28,828 nucleotides of DNA from a virus: positions 1 to 28,828 of IMG/VR virus record IMGVR_UViG_3300003321_000207, one strand, 5' to 3'. Every line of letters begins with the position of its first letter. Within the stretch, counting starts at the first letter, position 1. The notes beneath the pieces were generated by a model that did not search any database, was not told the origin of the DNA, and worked only from the letters and a program-made list of their open reading frames with translations. The position numbers were made by a program, and so were the translations under genes. Below, in pieces: positions 14,574 to 23,453 of the stretch.

Positions 14574-17500
14574 AATACATTCCCTCACCAACAATTCAGG
14601 CAGAACTGGTGCGGCACGGTCTGGAGAACCTGTGTGCTGGCGTTGATCTGGACGAGAAAGAACTGGATTCACTTGTGCAGGAATATGCCAGCCATCCATG
14701 TCATCGACATGAGACGGACCAAGAGCGGTTGGACCGGGCAGCCTATTTCATGATCTGGCGGGATTATGGCGTTCCATCTCCTGATTCTGGAGGAGCTTCT
14801 GCCACAGAGAGCGTAACGGCCAAGCGGATCACGGTCATGCATGAGGCGTTAAGGGAGATGGTGCGAGAGCACATGCCCAAGATAGCCGCCGCCTCTGCCG
14901 ATACCTGTGCGTCTGCGCTGCGACAGGAGCAGTGCGTTGCTGAAATGCGGGAAGAAACCGTCTCTGGGATTTCCGGTATAGCGTCCGAAGTTGATGAGGG
15001 ATGCGATTCGCTGGTATCTGCGATAGACCGACTCACGCTTGCGCAGACACTCTCCGAAGCGAACTGGCAGAAACGATGGAAGGCATTAGTAAAGACTACC
15101 ATCTGGTACGGAACTTTAGGTCTGGTGGCGCTCTTTGGCCTTCTGTTTATCCTGTGTTGTGTCACACTCAAAGCGCACGCCCAGATTGACGTAATCAAGT
15201 TTCAGGCGAATGACGGGAGTGCCGTAGGAACAGTCGCGGCACCGTTCACGTTCAAGGCTGGAAGCAATTGCTCATTTGCTAAATCGGGAAGCACTTTCAC
15301 GGTCAATTGTACGGGCGGTGCAGCAGCCGCTGGCGGTTCGTCTGGGCAGGTGCAGTGGAACAACGCTGGAGCTCTCGCGGGCATTTCTACGCTCACCACG
15401 ACGGGAACTATCAACACGGCACTGTCTGGCGCGGATTGGCTGTTTGCTGACCCAACGGCGCCTACCAAGAAGGCTCAGTTTGACCTGAGCAACATCACGG
15501 CGGCGAACACGCGGACGATCAACGTTCCGGACGCCAATTCAACACTGGCGCAGGCGAGTACCTGCACCAATCAAGTATTCACGTCGATGTCTGGGCAGGG
15601 GGTATTTGCCTGCTCGACCATCACCAGCGCATTCACCTCCGGAACCTTCTCCCCCTCGGCCCACAATCTGCTGTCTAGCTCGCACGGCGATACGACGGCG
15701 GGCACGGTAGCCAGAGGAGACCTAATCACCGGCCAAGGGGCATCTGCCACATGGTCGCGGCTGGCTAAGGGGACCGCTGGCCAGTGTCTCCAGATGGACG
15801 GTACGGCGACCGACATCATCTGGGGAGCGTGCGGTGCGGGCGGGGGAAGCGGGACGGTCACCAGCTTCAGCGCTGGCAACCTCTCGCCGATTTTTACGAC
15901 CTCGGTGGCCACCGCCACCACCACTCCTACTCTGTCCTTTTCACTATCGAACGCGGCGGCGCACACCTTCTTTGGAAACAACACAGGTGTCAGTGCGGCC
16001 CCGGCGTTCTCGTCCATCGGCAATGGTGACCTGCCCGGATCGGGCGCGGTCACCGTCAACACGTCGTCTCCCCTGGGCGGCGGCGGCTCGGTCTCGCTGG
16101 GAAACAGCCTCACGCTGACCTGCTCGACGTGCCTCACGAGCGTCACGGCGCATAATCTTCTGTCGGCCACGCACGGCGACACCACGGCGCACACGGTCGT
16201 GCGCGGGGACATCATCGCTGGCATCGGCGCGTCGCCGAGCTGGACGGCGGTGGCCAAGGGCGGGACGAACACCTACCCCAAGTGGAACAGCTCTGGGGAT
16301 GTGGTGGCAAGCACCAACCCCGCAAGCGGGACCGGCGCCTGTGCGACGCACAACTTCGAGACCACTGACAACGCGGACGCGGCTCCCACCTGCGCGCAAC
16401 CGGCGTTCAGCGACATCTCCGGCACGGCCACAACTGGACAGCTTCCAGCGGCCACGGTCTACAACAATCAGGCGAACACCTACTCAGGCGGCGGCCTGCA
16501 AGACCTGCACGCGATGAAGATGATCCCGCCGACCTCGACGGTCGCGGGACTGCCCACGGCGTCCACCAATACCAACGAGGTTTACGAGGTCACAGATGGC
16601 CTGTCGTCCAGCGACTGCACCAGCGGCGCTGGCACGACGCAGGTCTGGTGCGTTTCCAACGGCACCTCGTGGGTGACGCTCGGTGACGGCGGCGGGGCTG
16701 GTGGAGGAGTTTCCAGCGTCTCCGGGACCGCTAACCAGATAACTTCCACCGGAGGAGCGAATCCAGTAATCGCTCTAGCTAACCCGCTCACCTTCCCTGG
16801 CAAGGCGACCCTCGCGGCCTCGACGACCGGAGCGGCCAGTCTGAACGTCCCGTCCGGCACGGTCCCAACAAGTCCGACCGCCGGGGACGTGGCGCGAGAC
16901 AGCGGCGGCTTTCACCTGTATGACGACACCACCGGAACAGTAAATCTCCTGATCTCCGGCCCGTCAACGAACGCTATCGGTACCTGCCCGTCGAGTCAAT
17001 GGGCCATCAGCGCGAATGCCAACCTGCCAGAGGTTTGCGCGAACGGCGGATCGTGGTCCGGGATGTGGTATTTCGTCGGCAGTTCGACGCTGGGAGCAAA
17101 TGCTTCGACCATCAGCGTCACAGCATCTCCGGCCTACAAGCACTATCTTGTTCGTCTCATCATCATCGGGTACAGCGGCTCAGGTGTAGCGCGCGCGGAG
17201 TTCGGAAATACCTCAACGGTCGATACAGGAGCCACCTATTCCTTTGGCGGATTCAATATCGCCTCTGGAACTTCGACCGCGCCTACGGTCAGCGGAATCG
17301 GCTCAGGATCTACGGCGCAGGAAGGCGTTCCGGTAAGTGGCAGCACGACGACCGCTGGCCGATTCGTCCAGCTCCAGATTTCCAACTCTGGGACCAACAT
17401 CAAGTATTTCACCATTGAGACCTCTGGCGTAGGAACTTCAGCGGCGGTCACTCCCAACCTGGCACAAATAGCAGGCCTGTGGAATAACACTACCAACGGA

Positions 17501-17608
17501 GTGGGGGTTATCCAGTTCAAGGCCTGCACTGCCACCACCGGAACTTGCACCACTACAAACCTGCTGACCGGTACAAGTCTGACAGTCTGGGGGCGCAATG
17601 ACAATTAA
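14570..17608 (+). CDS. Large fiber-like protein with internal membrane segment
   Basis: 1012 residues in three parts. Residues 1-175 are a charged helical domain with coiled-coil character. At about 176-200 is a hydrophobic segment (TLGLVALFGLLFILCCVTL) followed by AHA-Q, an ideal signal-peptidase site at about 204. From there on the chain is Ser/Thr/Gly/Ala-rich and beta-repetitive, with two HNLLSxxHGDT repeats (about 363-420 and 526-582), as in phage tail fibers. The C-terminal 150 residues look like a globular tip (YKHYLVRLIIIGYSGSG). An internal GTG at 15125 would give a short signal-peptide version of the exported part. The stretch from about 15800 to 16900 is clearly more GC-rich than its neighbours, which suggests exchange. 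It is probably receptor-binding or surface-exposed; the membrane part is odd for a virion fiber. Confidence 0.65.
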   Translation: MKYIPSPTIQAELVRHGLENLCAGVDLDEKELDSLVQEYASHPCHRHETDQERLDRAAYFMIWRDYGVPSPDSGGASATESVTAKRITVMHEALREMVREHMPKIAAASADTCASALRQEQCVAEMREETVSGISGIASEVDEGCDSLVSAIDRLTLAQTLSEANWQKRWKALVKTTIWYGTLGLVALFGLLFILCCVTLKAHAQIDVIKFQANDGSAVGTVAAPFTFKAGSNCSFAKSGSTFTVNCTGGAAAAGGSSGQVQWNNAGALAGISTLTTTGTINTALSGADWLFADPTAPTKKAQFDLSNITAANTRTINVPDANSTLAQASTCTNQVFTSMSGQGVFACSTITSAFTSGTFSPSAHNLLSSSHGDTTAGTVARGDLITGQGASATWSRLAKGTAGQCLQMDGTATDIIWGACGAGGGSGTVTSFSAGNLSPIFTTSVATATTTPTLSFSLSNAAAHTFFGNNTGVSAAPAFSSIGNGDLPGSGAVTVNTSSPLGGGGSVSLGNSLTLTCSTCLTSVTAHNLLSATHGDTTAHTVVRGDIIAGIGASPSWTAVAKGGTNTYPKWNSSGDVVASTNPASGTGACATHNFETTDNADAAPTCAQPAFSDISGTATTGQLPAATVYNNQANTYSGGGLQDLHAMKMIPPTSTVAGLPTASTNTNEVYEVTDGLSSSDCTSGAGTTQVWCVSNGTSWVTLGDGGGAGGGVSSVSGTANQITSTGGANPVIALANPLTFPGKATLAASTTGAASLNVPSGTVPTSPTAGDVARDSGGFHLYDDTTGTVNLLISGPSTNAIGTCPSSQWAISANANLPEVCANGGSWSGMWYFVGSSTLGANASTISVTASPAYKHYLVRLIIIGYSGSGVARAEFGNTSTVDTGATYSFGGFNIASGTSTAPTVSGIGSGSTAQEGVPVSGSTTTAGRFVQLQISNSGTNIKYFTIETSGVGTSAAVTPNLAQIAGLWNNTTNGVGVIQFKACTATTGTCTTTNLLTGTSLTVWGRNDN
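15656..15830 (+). repeat. Fiber repeat unit (copy 1; copy 2 at about 16145-16320)
   Basis: A protein-level repeat within the fiber gene. Each copy reads HNLLSxxHGDTT, then a V-x-RGDxIxG-x-GAS segment ending in a Trp, then AKG, then a W or P-K-W step. The units are about 55-60 residues each and about 163 residues apart. Repeats of this form are common in phage fibers and are a site for recombination between phages. Confidence 0.55.
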
Positions 17609-18329
17609 GCGCCCGTTGGCTGTTTTGCTGTTCTGCTCTCCGGCCTTCGCCCAGGTCGCGCCCACCATTGTGGCGACCAGCTCGACGACCTATAACGCCG
17701 GCGCGTCCAGCAAGTCTTCGGCATCGTTTACCTGGAATATTAACGACACTTTTGTCGCTGCCTGCGGCTCGCAAGCCCCGGACACGATCACCGTGCCCAC
17801 AACGACCGGGTCAGGGCTGTCGTTCACCTCCCAGCTGTTCAACACGGCGGTGAACACCAGCGGCACCAGGCTCTCGACTGCAGTCGCTACGGGGGCGAGC
17901 TCAGGCACAATCTCTGCCACCAACTCGTCCAGCGCGACCAATGACTGGGGCTGTACGTTCTGGCAGGTGCGCGGAAGCACCGGGATAGGTGCTGCCCCGG
18001 CTGAAAGTCATACCGCCTCGTTGACGGTGTCCATGACTCCGGTCGGGACGCACAGCACTGTGCTCTGGGCCGTGTTTGACTTCAACGCCGGAGCGGTTCA
18101 GACCATCACGCCGACTCCGACAGACACGGTCCAGGCCGCCCAGATTGCCGGGACCTACACCGTCTACGTGGCCGACCAGGTCGATTCAACGACCGCAACT
18201 TCTTGGGGAATCAGCGGGACGGGAACGGGGCCTTTCTCAATCGTCGCCATCGAGCTTAAGTCCGTCGTGACAGCCACCGCCACCATTCAGGGAAACCCGA
18301 CCGTGAGTGGCCAGATGGTACTGAAGTAA
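17598..18329 (+). CDS. Exported fiber-like protein with Sec signal peptide
   Basis: The 243-residue protein begins with a clear signal peptide, MTIKRPLAVLLFCSPAFAQ, cleavable after AFA. The mature part is a Ser/Thr-rich beta-sandwich-like chain without charged helices, with single Cys residues that could form a disulfide (ACGSQ; WGCTF). It resembles secreted adhesin or tail-tip proteins in composition only. It starts inside the end of the fiber gene (11-nt overlap). A Sec signal on a phage structural protein is unusual; alternatives are a lysogenic surface protein or a co-transferred bacterial secreted protein. Confidence 0.6.
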   Translation: MTIKRPLAVLLFCSPAFAQVAPTIVATSSTTYNAGASSKSSASFTWNINDTFVAACGSQAPDTITVPTTTGSGLSFTSQLFNTAVNTSGTRLSTAVATGASSGTISATNSSSATNDWGCTFWQVRGSTGIGAAPAESHTASLTVSMTPVGTHSTVLWAVFDFNAGAVQTITPTPTDTVQAAQIAGTYTVYVADQVDSTTATSWGISGTGTGPFSIVAIELKSVVTATATIQGNPTVSGQMVLK

Positions 18330-18341
18330 AGAACTTCACCA

Positions 18342-19043
18342 ATGACAAAATCTCAGATCATAAAGCTGGTTCAGGCGAGAACCGAAAACTCTTTGGTAGG
18401 CGTGGTGGACTTCGATGACCTGCTCAATGATGTAATCCAAGAACTCTGCGCCGAGTTCAGGTTCTGGTGGCTTAAGAAGCGGTTATCTTTCTCTACCGCA
18501 GCAGGCACAGCGACATACGATCTGTCTTCTATTGTCACTTCTCCGGCGGGAGCGGGGCCTTATGTGGATGAGATTACCGGAGTAGTGCTGATAGATTCAT
18601 CTGGCAATCCATGCAAGCTGGTTGCGATATTCGATGACTTGTCGATTGCATCGGCAGTGACAGATGCCACCACGGGCCAGCCCGGTTCCTACACCATAGA
18701 AACTAACGATCTGTCTCTGTTTCAGACACTGCGGCTGATGAAGATTCCCAATGGCATCTATACAGTTCATGTGTTCTTCTGGGCAATGCCTAACCCAGAC
18801 GCAGATGCAGACTCAAGCGATGAGATTACGGTAATTCCTGCAACCAAGCACCACATTCTTAAGACTGGACTAGAGAAAGAAATTCTCCGCATTAAGTACG
18901 GTGAGCAGGACCCCAAGTACGTTACTGCTCTCAATGAATACAACAAGAAGGTCGAAGCGGCCAAGGTAAGGCCTTCCTTTTCAGCCGAGCGTGAACTGTT
19001 CTTTGAAAATATGGACGGAGAGGCTATCCGGTCCACCCGATAG
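18342..19043 (+). CDS. Head-tail adaptor protein, SU10 type
   Basis: The 233-residue protein starts with the helix MTKSQIIKLVQARTEN. It has the pattern of podoviral adaptors: helices with FDDLLNDVIQELCAEFRFWWL (about 23-43), a beta part with TATYDLSS, then the C-terminal helices HHILKTGLEKEILRIKYGE and VTALNEYNKKVEA. This matches the SU10 adaptor family, a ring of twelve between portal and nozzle. It lies right before the nozzle-like gene and fits the SU10-type capsid protein. The end is 5 nt before the next start. Confidence 0.75.
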   Translation: MTKSQIIKLVQARTENSLVGVVDFDDLLNDVIQELCAEFRFWWLKKRLSFSTAAGTATYDLSSIVTSPAGAGPYVDEITGVVLIDSSGNPCKLVAIFDDLSIASAVTDATTGQPGSYTIETNDLSLFQTLRLMKIPNGIYTVHVFFWAMPNPDADADSSDEITVIPATKHHILKTGLEKEILRIKYGEQDPKYVTALNEYNKKVEAAKVRPSFSAERELFFENMDGEAIRSTR

Positions 19044-19048
19044 ATACG

Positions 19049-21625
19049 ATGCCGCTATCAGTCTTGGAGCTGTTCAATTTCGGAGGCGTTGACTCGCGTA
19101 GCAACCCCCTGAATATGCCTCCAGGCAGAAGCCTGCGCACGAGGAATTGGGTTCCCAAGAACGGCGAAATGATGCAGTTGCGTTACGGATTCTCCACTGT
19201 GAGTTTGAGTGGAAGCGCGTCTATCGGTGCATACCATTCCCTGATTCCGTACACCTTCTACGACGACTCTGGGACTGAGACTCCCTACCTGGTGCTTGGA
19301 CAGGGAGAAGAACTTCGGGTGCTGAATATAGCGACTGGCTCCGTAAGCAAGCCCCCAGTGCGCGGGGCTGCTATTTCTTCTCCAGATGGATTTCAGTCGT
19401 ATCTTGCCAACGGGAAGATACACATCGGCAACGGTACAGACCAGAAATGGTTTGACGCAAACACGTTCAGGGACAATGGTATCCGAGCACTTACGGCAGC
19501 AGAAATAGCGAATGTGGTGCTTGGTTTTGGGGTGGTGGAACTGTCGGCCGCCCAAAATGCGTCAATAACTCTCACGCCAGCAGCGGGAGGCACGTTCTCG
19601 GCAACAACCGGAACGGGTCTGCTGTTCTATGTCAGCGAATTTGATACGCTGACAAACGAGCTCGGCCCAGCGACGATTTCCGCTGGGAGTGGCCGAATCA
19701 CACTCTCTGCCAATCAGAAAGTTACAGTTGGGTCCCTGCCTGACCTTAGTGCCGTCTCAGGCATGGCATTGGTGAAACTCGTCTCAAGGACACAGGACTC
19801 GCTGGCATCGGCCTATTTCTGCACCAACACGTCTACCGCGATTACGTCATGCTCGCGCAGTGGCACCACGCTTACTGTCATATCGGCAGCGCATGGACTG
19901 AGCAGTGGGGATATAGTATCCCTCTCTGGCACAATCAATTTCGATTCCATCTATAAGGTCACGGTGAGCGATGCAAACACCTTTACCGTGACGCTCTTTC
20001 AAGCAGTTGGACAGAACGCTACTGGTAGTAATACGACAGGCGGCACGTGTAAGCGCATCGTATCGGCAGCAGCGGCCACCGCTAGTGTAGACGTAACCTC
20101 TCCAGCGCAGGACATGACCATCGTGGCAAATGATGCAAACCGGGGACTGGCCGCATCGGACAGTTCGTTTACTGATCCCGGATACGCATTCTACGCAAGC
20201 ATCTACAATCCCGATGGCGGCGGCCATGTGGGCAATCGAATACAGATTGGGACCGGACGATTCGTGTTTACTGCTTCGGGAGACGCTGCAATCAGACGAC
20301 TTAACATGAGGATAACCGGACTTCCAGATTTGTCCGGTGTAGATTCTGAGTGGGTGTTGATGATTGGCCGCACAGGAGATGCCGCCCAGATTCCATATCC
20401 AGCCACAGATACTGCCGGCAATTTCTTCGCTACTGTGAGTGGCCAGACTGCGATCACCCTCACCACTCAAGGATCACTGTTTGGGACTGGCGAAATGCCA
20501 ACCAGAAATGGAGTCATACCGTCCGCTCTGGATATGTTCGCAGTGGTTGGCGACAGGATCTTTGGCGGCCAGACAGGAAGGCCCACGACCTACATGTCGG
20601 CCAGTGCTGCCGATGCGACGGCGGGGGACTTCGTAGGACGGCCGGAGCAGTCATGGGCTCCCGATGACATTGATACGTTTCCTACCGCCGAAGGCTTGCG
20701 TGGCATGTTTACCGAGGACCGCGGCGCATTTTATGCCACCAAGAATGATGGCGCGATTCTGGCCGATTTGGGCACGGGGTTCGCATGGCTAGGGCCATGG
20801 TACGGGGCGGGAATGGCCGGCAAGCGGTCTTGGTGCCAGACGCCATACGGACCATACTGGGTTACAGGGAACAAACAACTTGCGACCTTTGATGGTGGCT
20901 ACCCGGTGGCCGTCTCTGATGAGTATCAGGCGGCATTGTTATCAAGAATCGGGGATGCTCATCTCAGCGAGGTTGAATGCGCGTACATCGTTGATGTCGA
21001 TAAGGGCATTGACCAGCTTCTCATCAACTGCCGCGACTCAACCGGAAGTCCATTTCAGGTTATCCATGACTTCAAACTGAGAGATGCCAGAAGCCAATCC
21101 GGACAGGGCTATGAAAGCGTGTACTCCGCTCCGCTGTCGTCGCAGTTCACGATTGCTGCCGTCAGAGACGCTGCCGGAGCACTCAGGCTATGGGCTGGTG
21201 CGCAGAGCGGAAGCATCTACCAGTTGCACGACGGAGAGACGGATGGCGGAGCAGTCTACAGTGCGGATGCCATCTTCCTTATCAATGCAGGCCCCAATCG
21301 GCCTAGCGTCCCAGAGTTCCGTCTATATGGGGATCAAGGAATTGCTGTCTCCATTTCACGCAGACTCGATGCCTCTGTTGACCCTGCTGCCAGCGTTGCA
21401 TTTGTGCCTCTCCAGCAGGCGGCTGTAAGCGGGGAAGATGGAAATTCGTACTACGGATATCGTCTGGCAACGACTGAACTGAACAAAACATACATCCGCC
21501 TGCAACTTGATTCGCATGCCGCCGATGGGACGTTCGACCTTAACGATCCTCCGCATGTTCCCCTTGAGACATACGGGAAAATCTATCTTGCGCAGGGACT
21601 GGTGGGGACGCAGCGCGGAATATGA
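19049..21625 (+). CDS. Tail nozzle-like protein (beta-propeller)
   Basis: The 858-residue protein starts with NFGGVDSRSNPLNMPPGR and RNWVPKNGEMMQLRYGFS. This N-terminal pattern of NP, Gly-Arg, an RN-W-V step and G-x-L-x-R-x-G is typical of podoviral nozzle or stabilisation proteins (T7 gp12, P22 gp10 type). The bulk is beta-rich, with blade-like repeats. Residues 255-330 add a separate Ig-like or beta domain with SxSGTINFDSIYKVTVSD. It follows the adaptor gene as expected for a nozzle. The hexameric tube role is known for the family and inferred here. Confidence 0.7.
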   Translation: MPLSVLELFNFGGVDSRSNPLNMPPGRSLRTRNWVPKNGEMMQLRYGFSTVSLSGSASIGAYHSLIPYTFYDDSGTETPYLVLGQGEELRVLNIATGSVSKPPVRGAAISSPDGFQSYLANGKIHIGNGTDQKWFDANTFRDNGIRALTAAEIANVVLGFGVVELSAAQNASITLTPAAGGTFSATTGTGLLFYVSEFDTLTNELGPATISAGSGRITLSANQKVTVGSLPDLSAVSGMALVKLVSRTQDSLASAYFCTNTSTAITSCSRSGTTLTVISAAHGLSSGDIVSLSGTINFDSIYKVTVSDANTFTVTLFQAVGQNATGSNTTGGTCKRIVSAAAATASVDVTSPAQDMTIVANDANRGLAASDSSFTDPGYAFYASIYNPDGGGHVGNRIQIGTGRFVFTASGDAAIRRLNMRITGLPDLSGVDSEWVLMIGRTGDAAQIPYPATDTAGNFFATVSGQTAITLTTQGSLFGTGEMPTRNGVIPSALDMFAVVGDRIFGGQTGRPTTYMSASAADATAGDFVGRPEQSWAPDDIDTFPTAEGLRGMFTEDRGAFYATKNDGAILADLGTGFAWLGPWYGAGMAGKRSWCQTPYGPYWVTGNKQLATFDGGYPVAVSDEYQAALLSRIGDAHLSEVECAYIVDVDKGIDQLLINCRDSTGSPFQVIHDFKLRDARSQSGQGYESVYSAPLSSQFTIAAVRDAAGALRLWAGAQSGSIYQLHDGETDGGAVYSADAIFLINAGPNRPSVPEFRLYGDQGIAVSISRRLDASVDPAASVAFVPLQQAAVSGEDGNSYYGYRLATTELNKTYIRLQLDSHAADGTFDLNDPPHVPLETYGKIYLAQGLVGTQRGI

Positions 21626-22110
21626 AGTGGCCTGCCGACCCTCAGACGGGCGACTATCTGAATAAGGCCGATGCTCAATCGTGGGCGCGGCAGAATGGCA
21701 CAACGAAGAGACCTGATGCTCCGCGCAATCTCCAAGCACAATCTGGGGCAAGAAAAATTCTTGTCACATGGGATGCCCCGGAAGTAGCAGATGGGGTCAT
21801 AGGCTACAAGATATACGTCGATAGCGAGAGCAGCTTGCTCGATACGCTTTATGACGCGAATGTAAGGCAGTACAACGTGCCAGCATCGTCTGGCTCAACC
21901 CCGCCAAAAAAGAATGTGTTCATCTCGGCATTCAGCAAGAGGTTCGAGTCAGTGAAGGTTCAGGTGCAGGGCTCCGCTACGGCTGAAGCCGCAGCTCCGT
22001 CCGATCCTTCTCCTCCTGCTGGTTCAGCAGCGTCTGGGCAGACAGGAGGAAGCTTTGCAGTTGATGGTGGCTCTGGGCCTGCAAAGGGTGGCGATCAACC
22101 AGGAATATGA
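21622..22110 (+). CDS. Fibronectin type III domain protein, probable virion surface protein
   Basis: 162 residues. A fibronectin type III domain spans about residues 30-115: PDAPRNLQAQ, then KILVTWDAPEVADGVIGYKI with the Trp of strand B, and YNVPASSG at the end. The C-terminal 45 residues are a Pro/Ser/Gly/Ala linker (SDPSPPAGSAASG). Phages commonly carry such domains on virion surface proteins. The start is coupled to the nozzle stop (ATGA) and has GCGGAAT as a modest ribosome site. Confidence 0.72.
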   Translation: MKWPADPQTGDYLNKADAQSWARQNGTTKRPDAPRNLQAQSGARKILVTWDAPEVADGVIGYKIYVDSESSLLDTLYDANVRQYNVPASSGSTPPKKNVFISAFSKRFESVKVQVQGSATAEAAAPSDPSPPAGSAASGQTGGSFAVDGGSGPAKGGDQPGI

Positions 22111-22553
22111 AGCGATTGTCAGTTGTTCCAATTGATTTCGTTCGCTGTGCGGAAGGAAGCAAGCCTGCCGATCAGAATCTGTTTGACATGGTCATCGCTT
22201 ACTGCAAGGAGAACTTGCGAGAACAACCTAAGCTTACCGATCTGGCAAAGACGTGGGCGGTGGTGGAGTTTGATGGTGACTCCATCGTGGCAGTTCATGG
22301 CGTGGCAGCCTATGGCGGAAACGTCCCGGACATTCCTGTCTTTCGCGTGACCGGCGAGAATGCAAAGCGCGCAACTCAGATGCTTTATGACCGGATGAAC
22401 GGTTTCTTTGCCGACAACGGTATGCGTGGGAAGCAGGTGTTTCTCTACATCAGCGACAAGGAAAAGCCAGAGCAGCGATGCCCAGCATGGGAGGAATCGA
22501 TTAAGGATGTTGGGGCTATTCCGGCTGAGAGATTCGCGGTGGCCGTGCGGTAA
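22107..22553 (+). CDS. GNAT-like small protein
   Basis: 148 residues, alpha/beta. The order fits a GNAT (acetyltransferase-like) fold: TWAVVEFDGDSIVAVHGVAAY as strands 2-4, then FRVTGENAKRATQMLYDRMN as the long helix, then KQVFLYIS as a later strand. It lacks an obvious acetyl-CoA loop (Q/R-x-x-G-x-G/A), so enzyme activity is uncertain. The conserved C-terminal block DVGAIPAERFAVAVR is similar to small GNAT-like proteins I recall near phage tail genes. The start is ATGA-coupled, with AGGAA upstream. Role unknown; possibly modification of a virion or host protein. Confidence 0.55.
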   Translation: MKRLSVVPIDFVRCAEGSKPADQNLFDMVIAYCKENLREQPKLTDLAKTWAVVEFDGDSIVAVHGVAAYGGNVPDIPVFRVTGENAKRATQMLYDRMNGFFADNGMRGKQVFLYISDKEKPEQRCPAWEESIKDVGAIPAERFAVAVR

Positions 22554-22797
22554 GAAGCTCGGCTTCCCGAGCAGAAACCAATCGCTCACGTTCCACGTAT
22601 TCAAAAGGTTCGGCGGTAACGGTAAATCCAGAATGCTTCAGAACTATGACTGGGGTGACGGCGTAAGGAGATTTAATTTCACGCCAATCACCATGGCCGA
22701 TTTTGCGAAAAAACCTATTGTCCTCAGTCCATCGCTCTGTAACTGTGACGAAGCCCATGCCTAAGGAGTCTACCACTATGAAGATTGCCACTCGCAT
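22516..22797 (-). CDS. Possible antisense small protein
   Basis: A minus-strand frame of up to 93 codons fills the only gap (22554-22777) in this part of the + strand operon. Its middle has a protein-like composition (DNRFFRKIGHGDWREIKSP; EPFEYVERERLVSAREAELL, an amphipathic helix), while the + strand frames there are short. There is no convincing ribosome site; possible ATG starts are at 22797 and 22758. It overlaps the end of the GNAT-like gene. Real, decayed or coincidental: undecided. Confidence 0.28.
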   Translation of the reverse strand: MRVAIFIVVDSLGMGFVTVTERWTEDNRFFRKIGHGDWREIKSPYAVTPVIVLKHSGFTVTAEPFEYVERERLVSAREAELLTARPPRISQPE

Positions 22798-23431
22798 TGA
22801 ATTTCAAATGACGGACTCTGGGCTGATAGAGCTCTCACGCGAAGAGTTTGAATACTCTGGCCCTGTAGCTCTCTGTGGCGGAGGCCCTGACCCAATCCAG
22901 AAGCAACAAGAGGCTGCACAGGCCAAACTGACAAATGAGGAGGCCGATGCCGCTCAACGTGCGGAGCAATTTAAGGAGGACCAGCAGGCGAAGGTCAATC
23001 CCTTCTACGGGAACCTGATGGAAAATGGACCGGATTACACGAATGATGCTCTCGACTACGAGAGCGGCGTCAACGCTCGGGCGTACGCACCAGCAAAGGC
23101 TGCATTGATGCGAAGTCTTGGGACTGAAACCGGTCTACCGTCTGGCTACCGTGACCAGGCCATCAGCGACTTCGATGAGCAGCGTGCCCAAGGGTATGAC
23201 AATGGCATCATGGGCATTCTGGCCGACAAGCAGGCTGCAAAAGAACGGGGAGCAGCCGGCCTGTTAGGGCAGGCGCAACTCGCCGATCCGGCAGCTCTCT
23301 ACGGCGGGGCGACTCAGGGAACACAGACAATATTCAATGCTCCGCGCCGTCCGGGATTCGCCGGCACCCTCGGTGCGCTGATTGGGGCAGGTGCGCAAGT
23401 GGGGAGCGCATATATCAACAAGCCATCCTGA
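22778..23431 (+). CDS. Internal virion-type protein (hypothetical)
   Basis: About 217 residues from ATG 22778, chosen because AAGGAG (22763-22768) is 9 nt upstream; the frame is open further upstream but without a site. The protein has an N-terminal beta segment, a helical Gln/Ala/Glu-rich part (KQQEAAQAKLTNEEADAAQR) and a Gly/Ala-rich hydrophobic C-terminus (FAGTLGALIGAGAQVGSAYI). Amphipathic helices with a Gly/Ala membrane-friendly end are typical of podoviral internal virion (ejection) proteins. It lies before two larger proteins of that sort. Confidence 0.6.
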   Translation: MKIATRIEFQMTDSGLIELSREEFEYSGPVALCGGGPDPIQKQQEAAQAKLTNEEADAAQRAEQFKEDQQAKVNPFYGNLMENGPDYTNDALDYESGVNARAYAPAKAALMRSLGTETGLPSGYRDQAISDFDEQRAQGYDNGIMGILADKQAAKERGAAGLLGQAQLADPAALYGGATQGTQTIFNAPRRPGFAGTLGALIGAGAQVGSAYINKPS

Positions 23432-23453
23432 GAAGAGCGAAGGAAATAAGAAA

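Noticed and set aside
15571-16399. Long minus-strand open frames within the fiber gene
   Set aside because: They lie in the GC-rich part of a well-supported + strand gene, have Arg/Ala/Pro-rich composition without family features, and are shadows of high GC.
22557-22572. Rho-independent terminator (GCTCGG-CTTC-CCGAGC) after the GNAT-like gene
   Set aside because: The stem is perfect but no U-run follows on either strand, and downstream genes continue the same operon.
22408-22764. Plus-strand frame overlapping the GNAT-like gene end
   Set aside because: It begins inside a supported gene in another frame, is Cys/Arg/Ser-rich, and has no ribosome site.
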